From: Peiella sedimenti
Lineage (GTDB): Bacteria; Pseudomonadota; Alphaproteobacteria; Caulobacterales; Caulobacteraceae
Length of the DNA stretch: 64,000 nt
NCBI RefSeq assembly: GCF_030504955.1
Contig: NZ_JAUKTR010000004.1
Location: forward strand, 1 to 64,000
Direction of reading: 5' to 3'
Below, in pieces: positions 27,681 to 36,402 of the stretch. The notes under the pieces are model-generated. The model was not told the DNA's origin and ran no database searches. It was given only the letters and a program-made list of their open reading frames with translations. A program made the position numbers and the translations under genes. Each line of letters begins with the position of its first letter. Within the stretch, counting starts at the first letter, position 1.

Positions 27681-28193
27681 ATGACCGATCAGTCCGCCCA
27701 GGAACCGACGATGGAGGAGATCCTCGCCTCGATCCGGCGGATCATCTCGGAAGACGACGCGCCCGCCGAGACGGCGCAGGCAGCGCCTGAACCCGCCCAT
27801 GAAGCTGAGCCCGCGCCTGAGCATGCGCCCGAGCTCGCGCCTGAGCCCGTCGAGGCGGAGGCCGAGCAGGAGGACGAGGTGCTGGACCTGACCGAAACCT
27901 ATGACGAGCCAGAGCCCTTCCCGGCGACCGAGTCCATCGGCGACCTGGACGTGAGCCCGCGCGCGCCCGAGCCTGAGCGGACGCCCGAGCCCGCGCCGCC
28001 GCCCGCGGCGCCGCAGCGCGAGCCGGTCGCGCCCCTGGCCGCCGCCGCGACAGCCTCGATGGCCGGCGGCGTCACGGTAGAGGAGCTGGTGCGCTCGATC
28101 GTCGAGCCCCAGGTCCGCGCCTGGCTTGAACAGAACCTCGACTCCCTGCTCCGCGACATCCTGCGCGAAAAGCTGAACAGCGTATTCCGTTAA
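27681..28193 (+). CDS. popZ: Polar organizing protein PopZ (DUF2497)
   Basis: PopZ forms a polar matrix that anchors the chromosome centromere through ParB and gathers cell-cycle regulators in Caulobacter. The 170-residue protein shows the three-part layout: the N-terminal helix QEPTMEEILASIRRIISEDD, a long acidic proline/glutamate/alanine-rich linker (about 27-125), and the C-terminal helices GGVTVEELVRSIVEPQVRAW followed by LEQNLDSLLRDILREKL, which mediate assembly. The order tolC-popZ-valS matches Caulobacter. The ATG at 27681 follows GGATGGGAG. The last helix ends in LNSVFR, unlike the C. crescentus tail as I recall it. Confidence 0.92.
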   Translation: MTDQSAQEPTMEEILASIRRIISEDDAPAETAQAAPEPAHEAEPAPEHAPELAPEPVEAEAEQEDEVLDLTETYDEPEPFPATESIGDLDVSPRAPEPERTPEPAPPPAAPQREPVAPLAAAATASMAGGVTVEELVRSIVEPQVRAWLEQNLDSLLRDILREKLNSVFR

Positions 28194-28224
28194 GCGCCGC
28201 GGCCCACGCGCGCGGCGTCATTGG

Positions 28225-28260
28225 AGGGCGGCCCTGAGAGGGGTCGCCCTTTCGCTTTTC
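28225..28260 (+). terminator. Rho-independent terminator after popZ
   Basis: Arms AGGGCGGCCC and GGGTCGCCCT (one G-U pair) around TGAGAG, then TTCGCTTTTC. It separates popZ from valS. Confidence 0.75.
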
Positions 28261-28288
28261 CGCTTACGCCCTTATCAGCCAGACCGTC

Positions 28289-31006
28289 ATGCTCGAGAAA
28301 ACCTTCGATCCCAAATCCGTTGAGCCCCGCCTGTACGACGCGTGGGAGACCTCCGGCGCCTTTTCGCCCGACGCCGCGCCCGCGGACGCGCCCGCCTATT
28401 CCATCGTGATCCCGCCGCCGAACGTGACCGGCTCGCTGCACATCGGCCATGCGCTGAACAACACCCTGCAGGACATCCTGGCCCGCTATCACCGAATGAA
28501 GGGCGAGGCGGTGCTGTGGCTACCGGGCACGGACCACGCGGGCATCGCCACCCAGATGGTGGTGGAGCGCAAGCTCGCGGCGGAGGGCAACATCAGCCGC
28601 CGCGATATGGGCCGCGAGGCCTTTGTCGACACGGTCTGGAAGTGGAAGGCCGAGAGCGGTGGACAGATCGTGCGCCAGCTGCGCCGGCTGGGTGCCAGCT
28701 GCGACTGGTCGCGCGAGCGCTTCACCCTGGACGAGGGCCTGTCGGCGGCCGTGCGCAAGGTGTTCGTGCAGCTCTACAGGGAGGGTCTGATCTACCGCGA
28801 CAAGCGGCTGGTGAACTGGGACCCCCACTTCCAGACCGCCATCTCGGACCTGGAGGTGGAGCAGAAGGAGGTGGACGGCGCCTATTGGCACTTCGCCTAT
28901 CCGCTGGCCGACGGCGTGACCTATGAGCATCCCATCGCCTTCGACGAGGACGGCAAGGCGACCGGGTGGGAGACGCGGAACTACATCGTCGTGGCCACCA
29001 CCCGGCCCGAGACCATGCTGGGCGACACCGGCGTGGCCGTGCATCCGGACGACGAGCGGTACGCGGGTCTGGTGGGCAAGGCGGTGATCCTGCCCATCAC
29101 CGGGCGGCGCATCCCCATCGTGGCCGACGAGTACGCTGATCCGGAAAAGGGCTCGGGCGCGGTGAAGATCACCCCGGCGCACGACTTCAACGACTTCGGC
29201 GTCGGGAAGCGCGCGGGTCTCGCAGCCATCAACGTCATGGACGCCTTCGGGCGGATCACGGCGGCGGACGCGCCGGAAGTGCCGGCGGACTATGAGGGCA
29301 TGGACCGCTTCGCCGCCCGCAAGGCCATCGTCGCCCGCGCCGAGGAAGAGGGCTGGCTGAAAGAGGTCGAGAAGACCCGCCACATGGTGCCGCACGGCGA
29401 CCGCTCGGGCGTGGTCATCGAGCCGTGGCTGACGGACCAGTGGTACGTCGACGCCAAGGTGCTGGCCCAGCCGGCGCTGAAGGCCGTGGAAGACGGCTCG
29501 ACCGTCTTCGAGCCGAAGAGCTACGAGAAGATCTATTTCGAGTGGCTGAGGAACATCGAGCCCTGGTGCATCAGCCGCCAGTTGTGGTGGGGCCACCGCA
29601 TCCCGGCCTGGTACGGGCCGAACGGCGAGATCTTCGTCGCCGAGACCGAGGCGGAGGCGCGGGCCCAGGCCGGCGATCTGCCGCTGATCCAGGACGAGGA
29701 CGTCCTCGACACCTGGTTCTCCTCGGCCCTGTGGCCCTTCTCGACCATGGGCTGGCCGGAGGAAACGGCCGACCTGAAGCGCTTCTATCCGACCAGCGAC
29801 CTGGTCACCGGGTTCGACATTATCTTCTTCTGGGTGGCCCGGATGATGATGATGGGCGTCCACTTCATGGGCGAGGTCCCCTTCCGCCGCGTGGTCATCA
29901 ACGGCCTGGTCCGCGACGAGAAGGGCCAGAAGATGTCGAAGTCCAAGGGCAACGTCATCGACCCTCTGGAGGTGGTGGACGAGCTGGGCGCCGACCCCTT
30001 GCGCTTCACGATGGCCATCCTGTCGGGCACGCGGGACATCAAGCTGTCGAAGCAGCGCATCGAGGGCTATCGCAACTTCGGCACCAAGCTCTGGAACGCC
30101 GCGCGCTTCTGCCAGATGAACGAGTGCCGGCTGGATCCGGCGTTCGATCCGGCGGGCGCGAAGCTGGCCTTGAACCGGTGGATCAGAGGCGAGACCGTGC
30201 GCGCGGCGCGAGAGGTGTCGGCGGCGTTGGACGCCGGGCGCTTCGACGAGGCGGCGAACGCCCTTTACCGCTTCATCTGGAACGTCTTCTGCGACTGGCA
30301 TCTGGAGCTGGCCAAGCCGGTGTTCCAAGGCGCCGATGAGGCCGCCAAGGCCGAGACCCGCGCCATGACCGCCTGGGTGCTGGACCAGACCTTGAAGCTG
30401 CTCCACCCCGTCATGCCCTTCCTGACCGAAGAGCTTTGGGCCCAGACGGCGGCCTTCTCGGGCGTGACGCGCGAGACCCTGCTCATCTCCGCGCCGTGGC
30501 CGCAGCTGCCCGACAGCTACCTGGACGCCGAGGCCGACGCCGACATGGGGCTGGTCATCGCCGCCGTGTCGGAAGGCCGCTCGGTGCGCTCCGAGCTGGG
30601 CGTGCCCCTGTCGGCCAAGCCGGACCTTTATGTGACCGAGACGTCGGACCGGGCGCGCGAGGTGCTGGCGGCCAACGCCGCCGTCATCAGCCAGATGCTT
30701 CGCGTGGGCGCGGTGCGCTTCGAGGCCGCGCCGCAAGGCTCGGCGCCCATCGTGCTGACGGGCGCGGCTCTGGCGTTGCCGGTGGCCGAGTTCATCGACG
30801 TGGCCGCCGAAAGCGCACGGCTGATGAAGGAGCTGGCGGCCCTCCAGGATACGGTCGAGAAGACCCGCAAGAAGCTGGACAACGCCGACTTCATCGCCCG
30901 CGCCAAGCCCGAGGTGGTCGAGGAGACCCGCGGTCGCCTGGCCGAGGCCGAGGCGGCTCACGCCAAGCTGTCGGCCGCCGTGCAGCGGCTGGAAGGGCTG
31001 GCGTGA
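28289..31006 (+). CDS. valS: Valyl-tRNA synthetase
   Basis: Class I synthetase charging tRNA-Val, 905 residues. HIGH motif in GSLHIGHALNNTLQD, editing domain with TTRPETMLGDTGVAVHP, KMSKS in QKMSKSKGNVIDPLE, anticodon-binding helical part, and a C-terminal coiled-coil (SARLMKELAALQDTVEKTRK and onward). The start MLEKTFDPKSVEP is typical. tlyA starts on its stop codon. Confidence 0.98.
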   Translation: MLEKTFDPKSVEPRLYDAWETSGAFSPDAAPADAPAYSIVIPPPNVTGSLHIGHALNNTLQDILARYHRMKGEAVLWLPGTDHAGIATQMVVERKLAAEGNISRRDMGREAFVDTVWKWKAESGGQIVRQLRRLGASCDWSRERFTLDEGLSAAVRKVFVQLYREGLIYRDKRLVNWDPHFQTAISDLEVEQKEVDGAYWHFAYPLADGVTYEHPIAFDEDGKATGWETRNYIVVATTRPETMLGDTGVAVHPDDERYAGLVGKAVILPITGRRIPIVADEYADPEKGSGAVKITPAHDFNDFGVGKRAGLAAINVMDAFGRITAADAPEVPADYEGMDRFAARKAIVARAEEEGWLKEVEKTRHMVPHGDRSGVVIEPWLTDQWYVDAKVLAQPALKAVEDGSTVFEPKSYEKIYFEWLRNIEPWCISRQLWWGHRIPAWYGPNGEIFVAETEAEARAQAGDLPLIQDEDVLDTWFSSALWPFSTMGWPEETADLKRFYPTSDLVTGFDIIFFWVARMMMMGVHFMGEVPFRRVVINGLVRDEKGQKMSKSKGNVIDPLEVVDELGADPLRFTMAILSGTRDIKLSKQRIEGYRNFGTKLWNAARFCQMNECRLDPAFDPAGAKLALNRWIRGETVRAAREVSAALDAGRFDEAANALYRFIWNVFCDWHLELAKPVFQGADEAAKAETRAMTAWVLDQTLKLLHPVMPFLTEELWAQTAAFSGVTRETLLISAPWPQLPDSYLDAEADADMGLVIAAVSEGRSVRSELGVPLSAKPDLYVTETSDRAREVLAANAAVISQMLRVGAVRFEAAPQGSAPIVLTGAALALPVAEFIDVAAESARLMKELAALQDTVEKTRKKLDNADFIARAKPEVVEETRGRLAEAEAAHAKLSAAVQRLEGLA

Positions 31007-31734
31007 CGCGCCGCCGCCTCGACCAGCTGCTGGTCGAGCGCGGGCTTTTCGACAGCCGCGCCCGCGCGCGCGCGGCCATCGAGGCAGGCGGGGTCAGGGT
31101 GGACGGACGCACGGCGAAGAAGGCCTCCGAAGCCGTGCCCGACGGCGCCGAGATCACGGCCGAGGCAGCGCACCCCTATGTCAGCCGGGCGGCGCTGAAA
31201 CTGGTCCAGGCGCTGGACGCCTGGCCCGTGCGGGTCGAGGGACGGGTCGTGCTGGATGTGGGCGCCTCGACCGGCGGCTTCACCGAGGCCTGCCTGCAAC
31301 GCGGCGCACGGCGCGTGTTCGCCGTCGACGTCGGTCATGGGCAGTTGCACCCTCGCCTGGCGGCCGATCCCCGCGTGACCAGCCTGGAGCGCACCGACGC
31401 CCGGACGTTGACGCATGATCTGATCGACGAAGCGCCGCAGCTGGTGGTTTGCGACGCCAGCTTCATCGGCCTGGCCAAGGTGCTGCCGGCGGCGCTGCGC
31501 CTGGCCGGATCCGGCGCTGACCTGGTCGCCCTGGTCAAGCCGCAGTTCGAGGCGGGACCCGACGCGGTCGGCAAGGGCGGGGTGGTGCGAGATGCGACCG
31601 TTCGTGAGCGGGCTCTGAACGACGCGATCGCCTTCCTGCAGGTGGAAGGCTGGCGCGTAAACCAGACCGCCCCCTGCGAGACGCAAGGGGCGGACGGCAA
31701 TCAGGAATGGCTGGTCTGGGCGACCCGGGTCTAG
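31003..31734 (+). CDS. tlyA: TlyA family rRNA 2'-O-methyltransferase
   Basis: A 243-residue S4-domain plus Rossmann methyltransferase. The S4 domain is at the N-terminus (RRRLDQLLVERGLFDSRARA; AAIEAGGVRVDGR), and the catalytic part has VLDVGASTGGFTEACLQRGA, FAVDVGHGQLHP, VVCDASFIGLAKVLPA and LVKPQFEAGPD. TlyA proteins 2'-O-methylate 16S and/or 23S rRNA; older annotation calls them haemolysin A. The start is a GTG that overlaps the valS stop (GTGA). The stop shares CTAG with the convergent gene. Confidence 0.93.
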   Translation: MTRRRLDQLLVERGLFDSRARARAAIEAGGVRVDGRTAKKASEAVPDGAEITAEAAHPYVSRAALKLVQALDAWPVRVEGRVVLDVGASTGGFTEACLQRGARRVFAVDVGHGQLHPRLAADPRVTSLERTDARTLTHDLIDEAPQLVVCDASFIGLAKVLPAALRLAGSGADLVALVKPQFEAGPDAVGKGGVVRDATVRERALNDAIAFLQVEGWRVNQTAPCETQGADGNQEWLVWATRV

Positions 31735-33272
31735 CGGCGGTACCAGCTTCCGTCCGGATAGAACCGGTTATCCCGCTGGGACCAGTAATTGTCCCACGGC
31801 TCCATGGCGTAGAAGTCGCGCGGATTGGTCCAGCCGTACTCCTCCTCGGCGCGGATGTACTCGCTGCCCAGGAACGGACCCGGGTCCTCGCACTGATAGA
31901 AGTCGTCCCGCCAGTGCGGCATCACGTAGCGCGGGGGCCCGTCGTGGTCGCGGCGGCCCCACCGGCGGCGCGGCCGATCATCGGCCCACACGGGGCTGTC
32001 GTAGGGGGCCGGCTCGCCATAGCAGGTGCGGTTGCGGTGGCTGTAGAAGTGGTTCGAGCCGCCGACCGGACGGGCCGCGCCTGGCTCGGCGAAGACGTCG
32101 TATTCGCGCGCGCCATAGATGGTGGTGTTCTCGATCCTGACCGGGAAGGTGGAGCCGATCTGCACGCCATAGATGGAGGCGCCGATGGCGCTGTCGGAAA
32201 TGGTCAGTTGGCCGCCATAGGCGCCGACGCCCTTGGCCGCGCGGCAGATGTGGGTGCGCTCCACATCCACCACGTTGGGCCCCTGGATCCACAGGCCGAT
32301 ATTGTAACCACAGATGCGGGAGCGTTCGATGAACAGCCGGCCCGTCGTACGCGAGCCGGGAACGACGATGCCGGCCGAGGCCGTGCCGAACACCGGCGAC
32401 TGCGGCGGGCTGAGCAGGGTGACGTCGCGCAGGTGGCTGTCGCGCGCGCCGTTAGGCGAGATCTGCAGACCGATGGCGGCGTTGGTGATGCGCACATCGT
32501 CCAGGTCGACCCAGCCGTCCTCGGCCTGGATGGCGGCGTAGTAGGTGTCGGCGATGATGCGAGTGTCCTCCACCGCCGTCAGCGAACCGCCGTCCATGTA
32601 GATGGCTGAGCCGTCGCCGGCGTAGCGGATGACCACGCTTTCCAGGCGGATGTGACCGCCGTCGGAATAGATGCAGGTCTCATCGCCCGCCTGGGTCGCG
32701 TCGATGACCAGGTTGCGCAGCACCACCTCGCCGTTGGCGATGGGCCCCACCTCGATGCAGCGGCGGCCCGGCTGGGTGCGCAGGGTGACCGGGAAGTTCA
32801 CGTCCTCGGGCCACCCGCGATGGTCGCGCAGGGGGCGGCCGCCGTCGGCCTGAATGGTCAGGGGCTTGTCGATGTAGATCGAGTCCAGGCAGGGCGCGCC
32901 CTGGCCGCGGATGATCAGCGTGCCGCCCGGCCGCAGCCTGGCGATGGCGCGGTTCACTTCGTTCGGATCGCGCGCCTGGCTGCAGTCGACGAAGGCCACG
33001 TCCTCGAGGGGGCCGTTCCAGCGGTAGTCGTGCGGGTTCCACCAGCCGGGCCGGCTGTGACCGCGCCAGTCTGAGCCGCGTCCGTAGTGGGGCCGGTAGC
33101 GTCGGCCCTGGCGCACGGGCGGATCGAGCAGCAGGCCGAAGTTCGGCCGCGTCTGGCTTTCGACCTTGGCCGCGACCTGGGCGTTGGCGCCGCCATCGAG
33201 GGCGAGCGCGCCCAGGAGCACGGCGCCGACGCCGAGGGCGCCGAGGAGGGAGGGGAGGAAGGACTTACGCAT
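31731..33272 (-). CDS. Secreted right-handed beta-helix protein
   Basis: A 513-residue exported protein with signal peptide MRKSFLPSLLGALGVGAVLL to GGANAQ. After a basic, tyrosine-rich lead, residues ~95-390 show short repeats of beta-helix type (GGTLIIRGQGAPCLDSIYID; VVLRNLVIDATQAGDETCIY; IRLESVVIRYAGDGSAIYMD; GRLFIERSRICGYNIGLWIQ). The C-terminus is rich in W, Y, R and D (EEYGWTNPRDFYAMEPWDNY). It follows the Sel1-type lipoprotein gene by 15 bases with a GGAGAG site between, so the two form an operon. Likely an envelope or extracellular protein; a sugar-binding or lyase role is possible but no active site is evident. Confidence 0.8.
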   Translation of the reverse strand: MRKSFLPSLLGALGVGAVLLGALALDGGANAQVAAKVESQTRPNFGLLLDPPVRQGRRYRPHYGRGSDWRGHSRPGWWNPHDYRWNGPLEDVAFVDCSQARDPNEVNRAIARLRPGGTLIIRGQGAPCLDSIYIDKPLTIQADGGRPLRDHRGWPEDVNFPVTLRTQPGRRCIEVGPIANGEVVLRNLVIDATQAGDETCIYSDGGHIRLESVVIRYAGDGSAIYMDGGSLTAVEDTRIIADTYYAAIQAEDGWVDLDDVRITNAAIGLQISPNGARDSHLRDVTLLSPPQSPVFGTASAGIVVPGSRTTGRLFIERSRICGYNIGLWIQGPNVVDVERTHICRAAKGVGAYGGQLTISDSAIGASIYGVQIGSTFPVRIENTTIYGAREYDVFAEPGAARPVGGSNHFYSHRNRTCYGEPAPYDSPVWADDRPRRRWGRRDHDGPPRYVMPHWRDDFYQCEDPGPFLGSEYIRAEEEYGWTNPRDFYAMEPWDNYWSQRDNRFYPDGSWYRR

Positions 33273-33287
33273 GGCTGCTCTCCGGCC

Positions 33288-34742
33288 TTATCGGCTTTGG
33301 GCGCGTGAGACTTGGGCGAGAATGGCCTGCAGGCGGGCGGTGGAGGGCCGGAAGCCCAGCAGCGCCGACTCCAGGCGGTAGGCGACCGCCTGGGCCTTGT
33401 CCTGATCGGCCACCCCGGCCACGCCCAGGGCGAAGTAGGTGGACATGGCGAAGTTGGCCTCGGGACTGCCCTGGCGGGCGGCCTCGCTGAACCAGCGGTA
33501 TGAGCGGGCGTAGTCGGCCGGCACGCCGATGCCTTCAGCGTACATCACGGCCAGGGCGAGCTGCGCCTCGGACGAGCCGCGTTCGGAGGCCAGTTGAATG
33601 GCCCGCACCTGTTCAAGGTAGGACAGCCGCCCGACCATCTCGTGGCCCAGCATGGCCTCCAGCGTTTCCACCTGACGCTTGGAGAGGTCGGTCGGGCGCA
33701 TGGCCACTGTCTCAGTCACGCCGAGGTAGCGCAGGGCGCGACCCACATGGACGAAGGGCAGCTGGTCCATGCGCTGCAGCGCGTATTCCCAGGCGTCGCC
33801 GCGCGGCCGGCTCTCGTCGGAGTGGGGCACGCCGGACCTCGGCGCCTCGGGCGGGTAGAACTCGAAGGGGGGGGTCCAGCGGCGCGCCTTGGCCTCGACG
33901 AAGGCGCCGGCCTCGCGGCGCTGGCGCGAGCTGCTCTCGAAATCGCGCAGCAGCACATAGGCGCCCACGTCGCCGGTCTGAACCGCCAGATAGTTGTAGA
34001 GATAGGCGTCGGCGTCGTTGCGCGGGAACAGGTTCAGGACCGGATGCACATCCTCGCGCGCCCGGCGGTCGCGGCGCAGGAAGCGGCGCGCCTCGTCATT
34101 GTCCACGGGCTCGCCGAAGGGGGCGTAGAGGCTGTCGTGCAGGCGGGCCAGGGTGCGGAAGCCCTCGGCGTCCTGGGTCGACAGGATGTAGATGACGCGG
34201 TCGCGCACCTCCTCCTGTTCCTCGCGGGTCATACGCGACAGCAGCCGGTCCAGCACCTCGTAAGCGCGGCGGCGCTCGCCCGAGCGGCAATCGTCGTACC
34301 GAGAGACGGCGCGACGCCGGCCCCACATGCCGCGGCGCTCCTCGCCGTTGATGGGGGCGTATCCCTCGTCATTGGCCAGGGCGATGGCGTACCAGACCGA
34401 GGATTCGATGGGATCGAGCAGATTGCGGTCGGTCTCGCGCGCGGCCGCGTAGCGTTCGGCCAGGGCCAGTTGGGCGAAGAAGTCGCCCTGGAAAGCGAGG
34501 CGGCGCAGGTGGCGGATTTCCCGCTCCTGGTCGTTCATACCGGCGCCGGTCACGGAAGCCGGGCGCGGACAGCGTTCGGCCGAGACGCGATCAGCCTTCA
34601 CCCAGAAGGGCCGCGAATCGCCGGAGCCTTCGAAATCGCAGCTGGCCAGAGCCAGGGCTCCGGCCAAGACGACGGCGATGGCCCCCGCCGCGCCAAGGGC
34701 GGGGAGGTTGCGTCGCCGGTCGGAAGAGTGTTCCTCGCGCAT
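33288..34742 (-). CDS. Sel1/SLR-type repeat lipoprotein
   Basis: A 484-residue predicted lipoprotein: MREEHSS, a hydrophobic stretch and a lipobox LALASC at about residue 35. The C-terminal third has Sel1-like units (ASERGSSEAQLALAVMYAEG, then VPADYARSYRWFSEAARQGS and PEANFAMSTYFALG), which bind partner proteins. The N-terminal part has a related unit (LRRLAFQGDFFAQLALAERY). The centre is rich in arginine and has no motif I know. It is first gene of a pair with the beta-helix protein. A CtrA-like box lies 24 bases upstream of its start. Confidence 0.75.
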   Translation of the reverse strand: MREEHSSDRRRNLPALGAAGAIAVVLAGALALASCDFEGSGDSRPFWVKADRVSAERCPRPASVTGAGMNDQEREIRHLRRLAFQGDFFAQLALAERYAAARETDRNLLDPIESSVWYAIALANDEGYAPINGEERRGMWGRRRAVSRYDDCRSGERRRAYEVLDRLLSRMTREEQEEVRDRVIYILSTQDAEGFRTLARLHDSLYAPFGEPVDNDEARRFLRRDRRAREDVHPVLNLFPRNDADAYLYNYLAVQTGDVGAYVLLRDFESSSRQRREAGAFVEAKARRWTPPFEFYPPEAPRSGVPHSDESRPRGDAWEYALQRMDQLPFVHVGRALRYLGVTETVAMRPTDLSKRQVETLEAMLGHEMVGRLSYLEQVRAIQLASERGSSEAQLALAVMYAEGIGVPADYARSYRWFSEAARQGSPEANFAMSTYFALGVAGVADQDKAQAVAYRLESALLGFRPSTARLQAILAQVSRAQSR

Positions 34743-34765
34743 CTGTTCGCCCCGCCGAACGACGG

Positions 34766-34781
34766 TTAACCATAAATGAAC
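34766..34781. promoter_or_regulatory. CtrA-like box in a divergent promoter region
   Basis: The plus strand reads TTAAC-N6-TGAAC, one base off the CtrA consensus. It lies in the 128-base gap between the Sel1-type lipoprotein gene and a methyltransferase gene. Its nearness to the lipoprotein start (24 bases) would fit direct control of that gene. Confidence 0.45.
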
Positions 34782-34870
34782 CGGGACGGTGACCGCCGCC
34801 CCCCGGTACTGTCAAGTTACGCCTGTGTAGGGCGGATCGCAGTCGCGCCACCCCTCCCAAGGGAAAACTC

Positions 34871-35623
34871 ATGGCCAAGGTTAACGGTTCCGCTAATGGT
34901 CACGCTGGCTATGCGGAACGCACTCACCGGGACCCCAACCCCCTGAAAAGATGGGTTCAAGGGCGGCGGTTGGAGGACGCTCTTCGTTGGGCGGAAAGGC
35001 GTGGCGAACCCAGCCGGATCGTCGATTTCGGTTGCGGAGACGGGGAGCTTTGCCGCCGCGCGGCGCAGCGCTGGCCGGGCTGCGAGGTGGTGGGATTCGA
35101 GCCGGCGGCGGAGCTGCGGGCGCAGGCGACAGCCGCAGGGATCGAGGGTGTCCGCTATGTTGAGGCCGAGGCGCAGCTGCCCGAAGCCTGGGCCGATGTG
35201 GTCTTCTGCACGGAGGTGTTCGAGCACCTGCCGGATGCGGAAACCGAAACCGCGTTGCGGGAAATCCACAGAATCCTGTCGCCGGACGGGCGAGTGGTGA
35301 TCGGCGTCCCGGTCGAGGTGGGCCCTCCAGCGGCGGCAAAGGGCCTTTTCCGCATGCTGAGGCGCTGGGGCGACGAGGACGCCCGCCCTGGCCCTGTCCT
35401 GGCCGCAATGGCGGGTAGGCCGAAGAAAAGCCGCTTCCGGGATTGGATCGCGCCCGGCCGCGCCTATTTTCCGCACCACATCGGCTTCGACCACCGGCCG
35501 CTGATCCGTCGGCTGGCGCCCCTGTTTCGGGTGGAGCAGGTGGCGGGCAGCCCGCTGGCGGCGCTGCCGGTGTGGCTGAACTCGGAAGCCTATATCGTCG
35601 CCCGCAGGGCAGGAGACGCCTGA
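34871..35623 (+). CDS. Class I SAM-dependent methyltransferase
   Basis: A 250-residue methyltransferase. SAM motif I is IVDFGCGDGELCRRAA, the acidic residue follows in VVGFEP, and motif IV-like VVFCTEVFEHLPDAE and LSPDGRVVIGVPVE are clear. The C-terminal part (FPHHIGFDHRPLIRRLAPLF) resembles enzymes that act on sugars, quinones or glycolipids. The substrate is unknown. Start ATG at 34871 lies after GGGAAAA. It is followed directly by the msrC-like gene. Confidence 0.85.
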   Translation: MAKVNGSANGHAGYAERTHRDPNPLKRWVQGRRLEDALRWAERRGEPSRIVDFGCGDGELCRRAAQRWPGCEVVGFEPAAELRAQATAAGIEGVRYVEAEAQLPEAWADVVFCTEVFEHLPDAETETALREIHRILSPDGRVVIGVPVEVGPPAAAKGLFRMLRRWGDEDARPGPVLAAMAGRPKKSRFRDWIAPGRAYFPHHIGFDHRPLIRRLAPLFRVEQVAGSPLAALPVWLNSEAYIVARRAGDA

Positions 35624-36118
35624 ATGCATGTGGTCAAATCCGACCGCCCGGCCGACAAGGCCGAACGCTACCTCGAGGTCGAGCAGGAAATCCTGGCTGT
35701 GCTGGAGGGCGAGCCGAACCTGACGGCGCGCATGGCGACGGTGGCCTGCCTGCTGAACGATGCGTTCGAGACCTACTTCTGGACCGGCTTCTATGTGGTC
35801 GATCCGGATAAGAGGGACGAACTGGTCGTGGGCCCCTATCAGGGGACCCTCGGTTGCCTGCGCATCGCCTTCGGTCGCGGCGTCTGCGGCGCGGCGGCGG
35901 CGACGGGGCGAACCCAGCTGGTCAAGGACGTTCATGCCTTCCCCGGTCACATCGCCTGTGACAGCCGCTCGAACAGCGAGATCGTCGTGCCCGTCATCGA
36001 TGAGAGCGGCCGGCTGATCGCGGTCTTCGACGTGGACTCCACCGAGTTCGGCGCCTTCGACGAGGTGGACCAGGCCGCGCTGGAGCGCCTGATGCGCAAG
36101 GTGTTTGCGGCCGGCTAG
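35624..36118 (+). CDS. msrC: Free methionine-R-sulfoxide reductase (GAF domain)
   Basis: A GAF-fold enzyme reducing free methionine-R-sulfoxide, 164 residues. The family block VVGPYQGTLGCLRIAFGRGV followed by CGAA and VHAFPGHIACDSRSNSEIVV is intact. The three cysteines C78, C88 and C112 have the same spacing as C84, C94 and C118 of the E. coli enzyme. It starts directly after the methyltransferase stop with AGGAG at 35611-35615. Its stop shares CTAG with the convergent SemiSWEET gene. Confidence 0.93.
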   Translation: MHVVKSDRPADKAERYLEVEQEILAVLEGEPNLTARMATVACLLNDAFETYFWTGFYVVDPDKRDELVVGPYQGTLGCLRIAFGRGVCGAAAATGRTQLVKDVHAFPGHIACDSRSNSEIVVPVIDESGRLIAVFDVDSTEFGAFDEVDQAALERLMRKVFAAG

Positions 36119-36402
36119 GCGTCCGGCTCTCCGTTCCGGAAACGCCATTTGCACGCCAGGGCCGTTCCGGCGAGCAGCAGGGAGACGCTGTTGGCCAGAA
36201 CCAGAGGCCAGGCCTTCAGCATCACGCCGTAGATGGTCCACAGGGTGAAGGCCGACACCGTCAGGGCGTACATGCGCAGCGAGACCGACGAGGCGTCGCG
36301 CTCTTTCAGGATCTTCCAGATCTGGGGCACGAAGCTGGTGATCGTGCACAGGGCCGCGAGCGTGCCGATCACGACGACGATCCCGTTCATGGAGCCGGTC
36401 AT
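36115..36402 (-). CDS. SemiSWEET-type sugar transporter (PQ-loop)
   Basis: A 95-residue protein with three membrane helices, the half-unit size of bacterial SemiSWEET sugar carriers, which work as dimers. Visible are the proline-glutamine motif TSFVPQIWKILKERDASSVS, the second helix AFTLWTIYGVMLKAWPLVLANSV and the third helix. The frame extends far upstream but the ATG at 36402 overlaps the previous stop (ATGA) and gives the right size. It is cotranscribed with the iron-permease-family gene. Confidence 0.88.
   Translation of the reverse strand: MTGSMNGIVVVIGTLAALCTITSFVPQIWKILKERDASSVSLRMYALTVSAFTLWTIYGVMLKAWPLVLANSVSLLLAGTALACKWRFRNGEPDA

Noticed and set aside
28520..30961. Long open frame (813 codons) on the minus strand across valS
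   Set aside because: It is antisense to a clear valS gene in very GC-rich DNA; the translation has the His/Arg/Gly/Leu-rich look of a shadow frame and no family motif.
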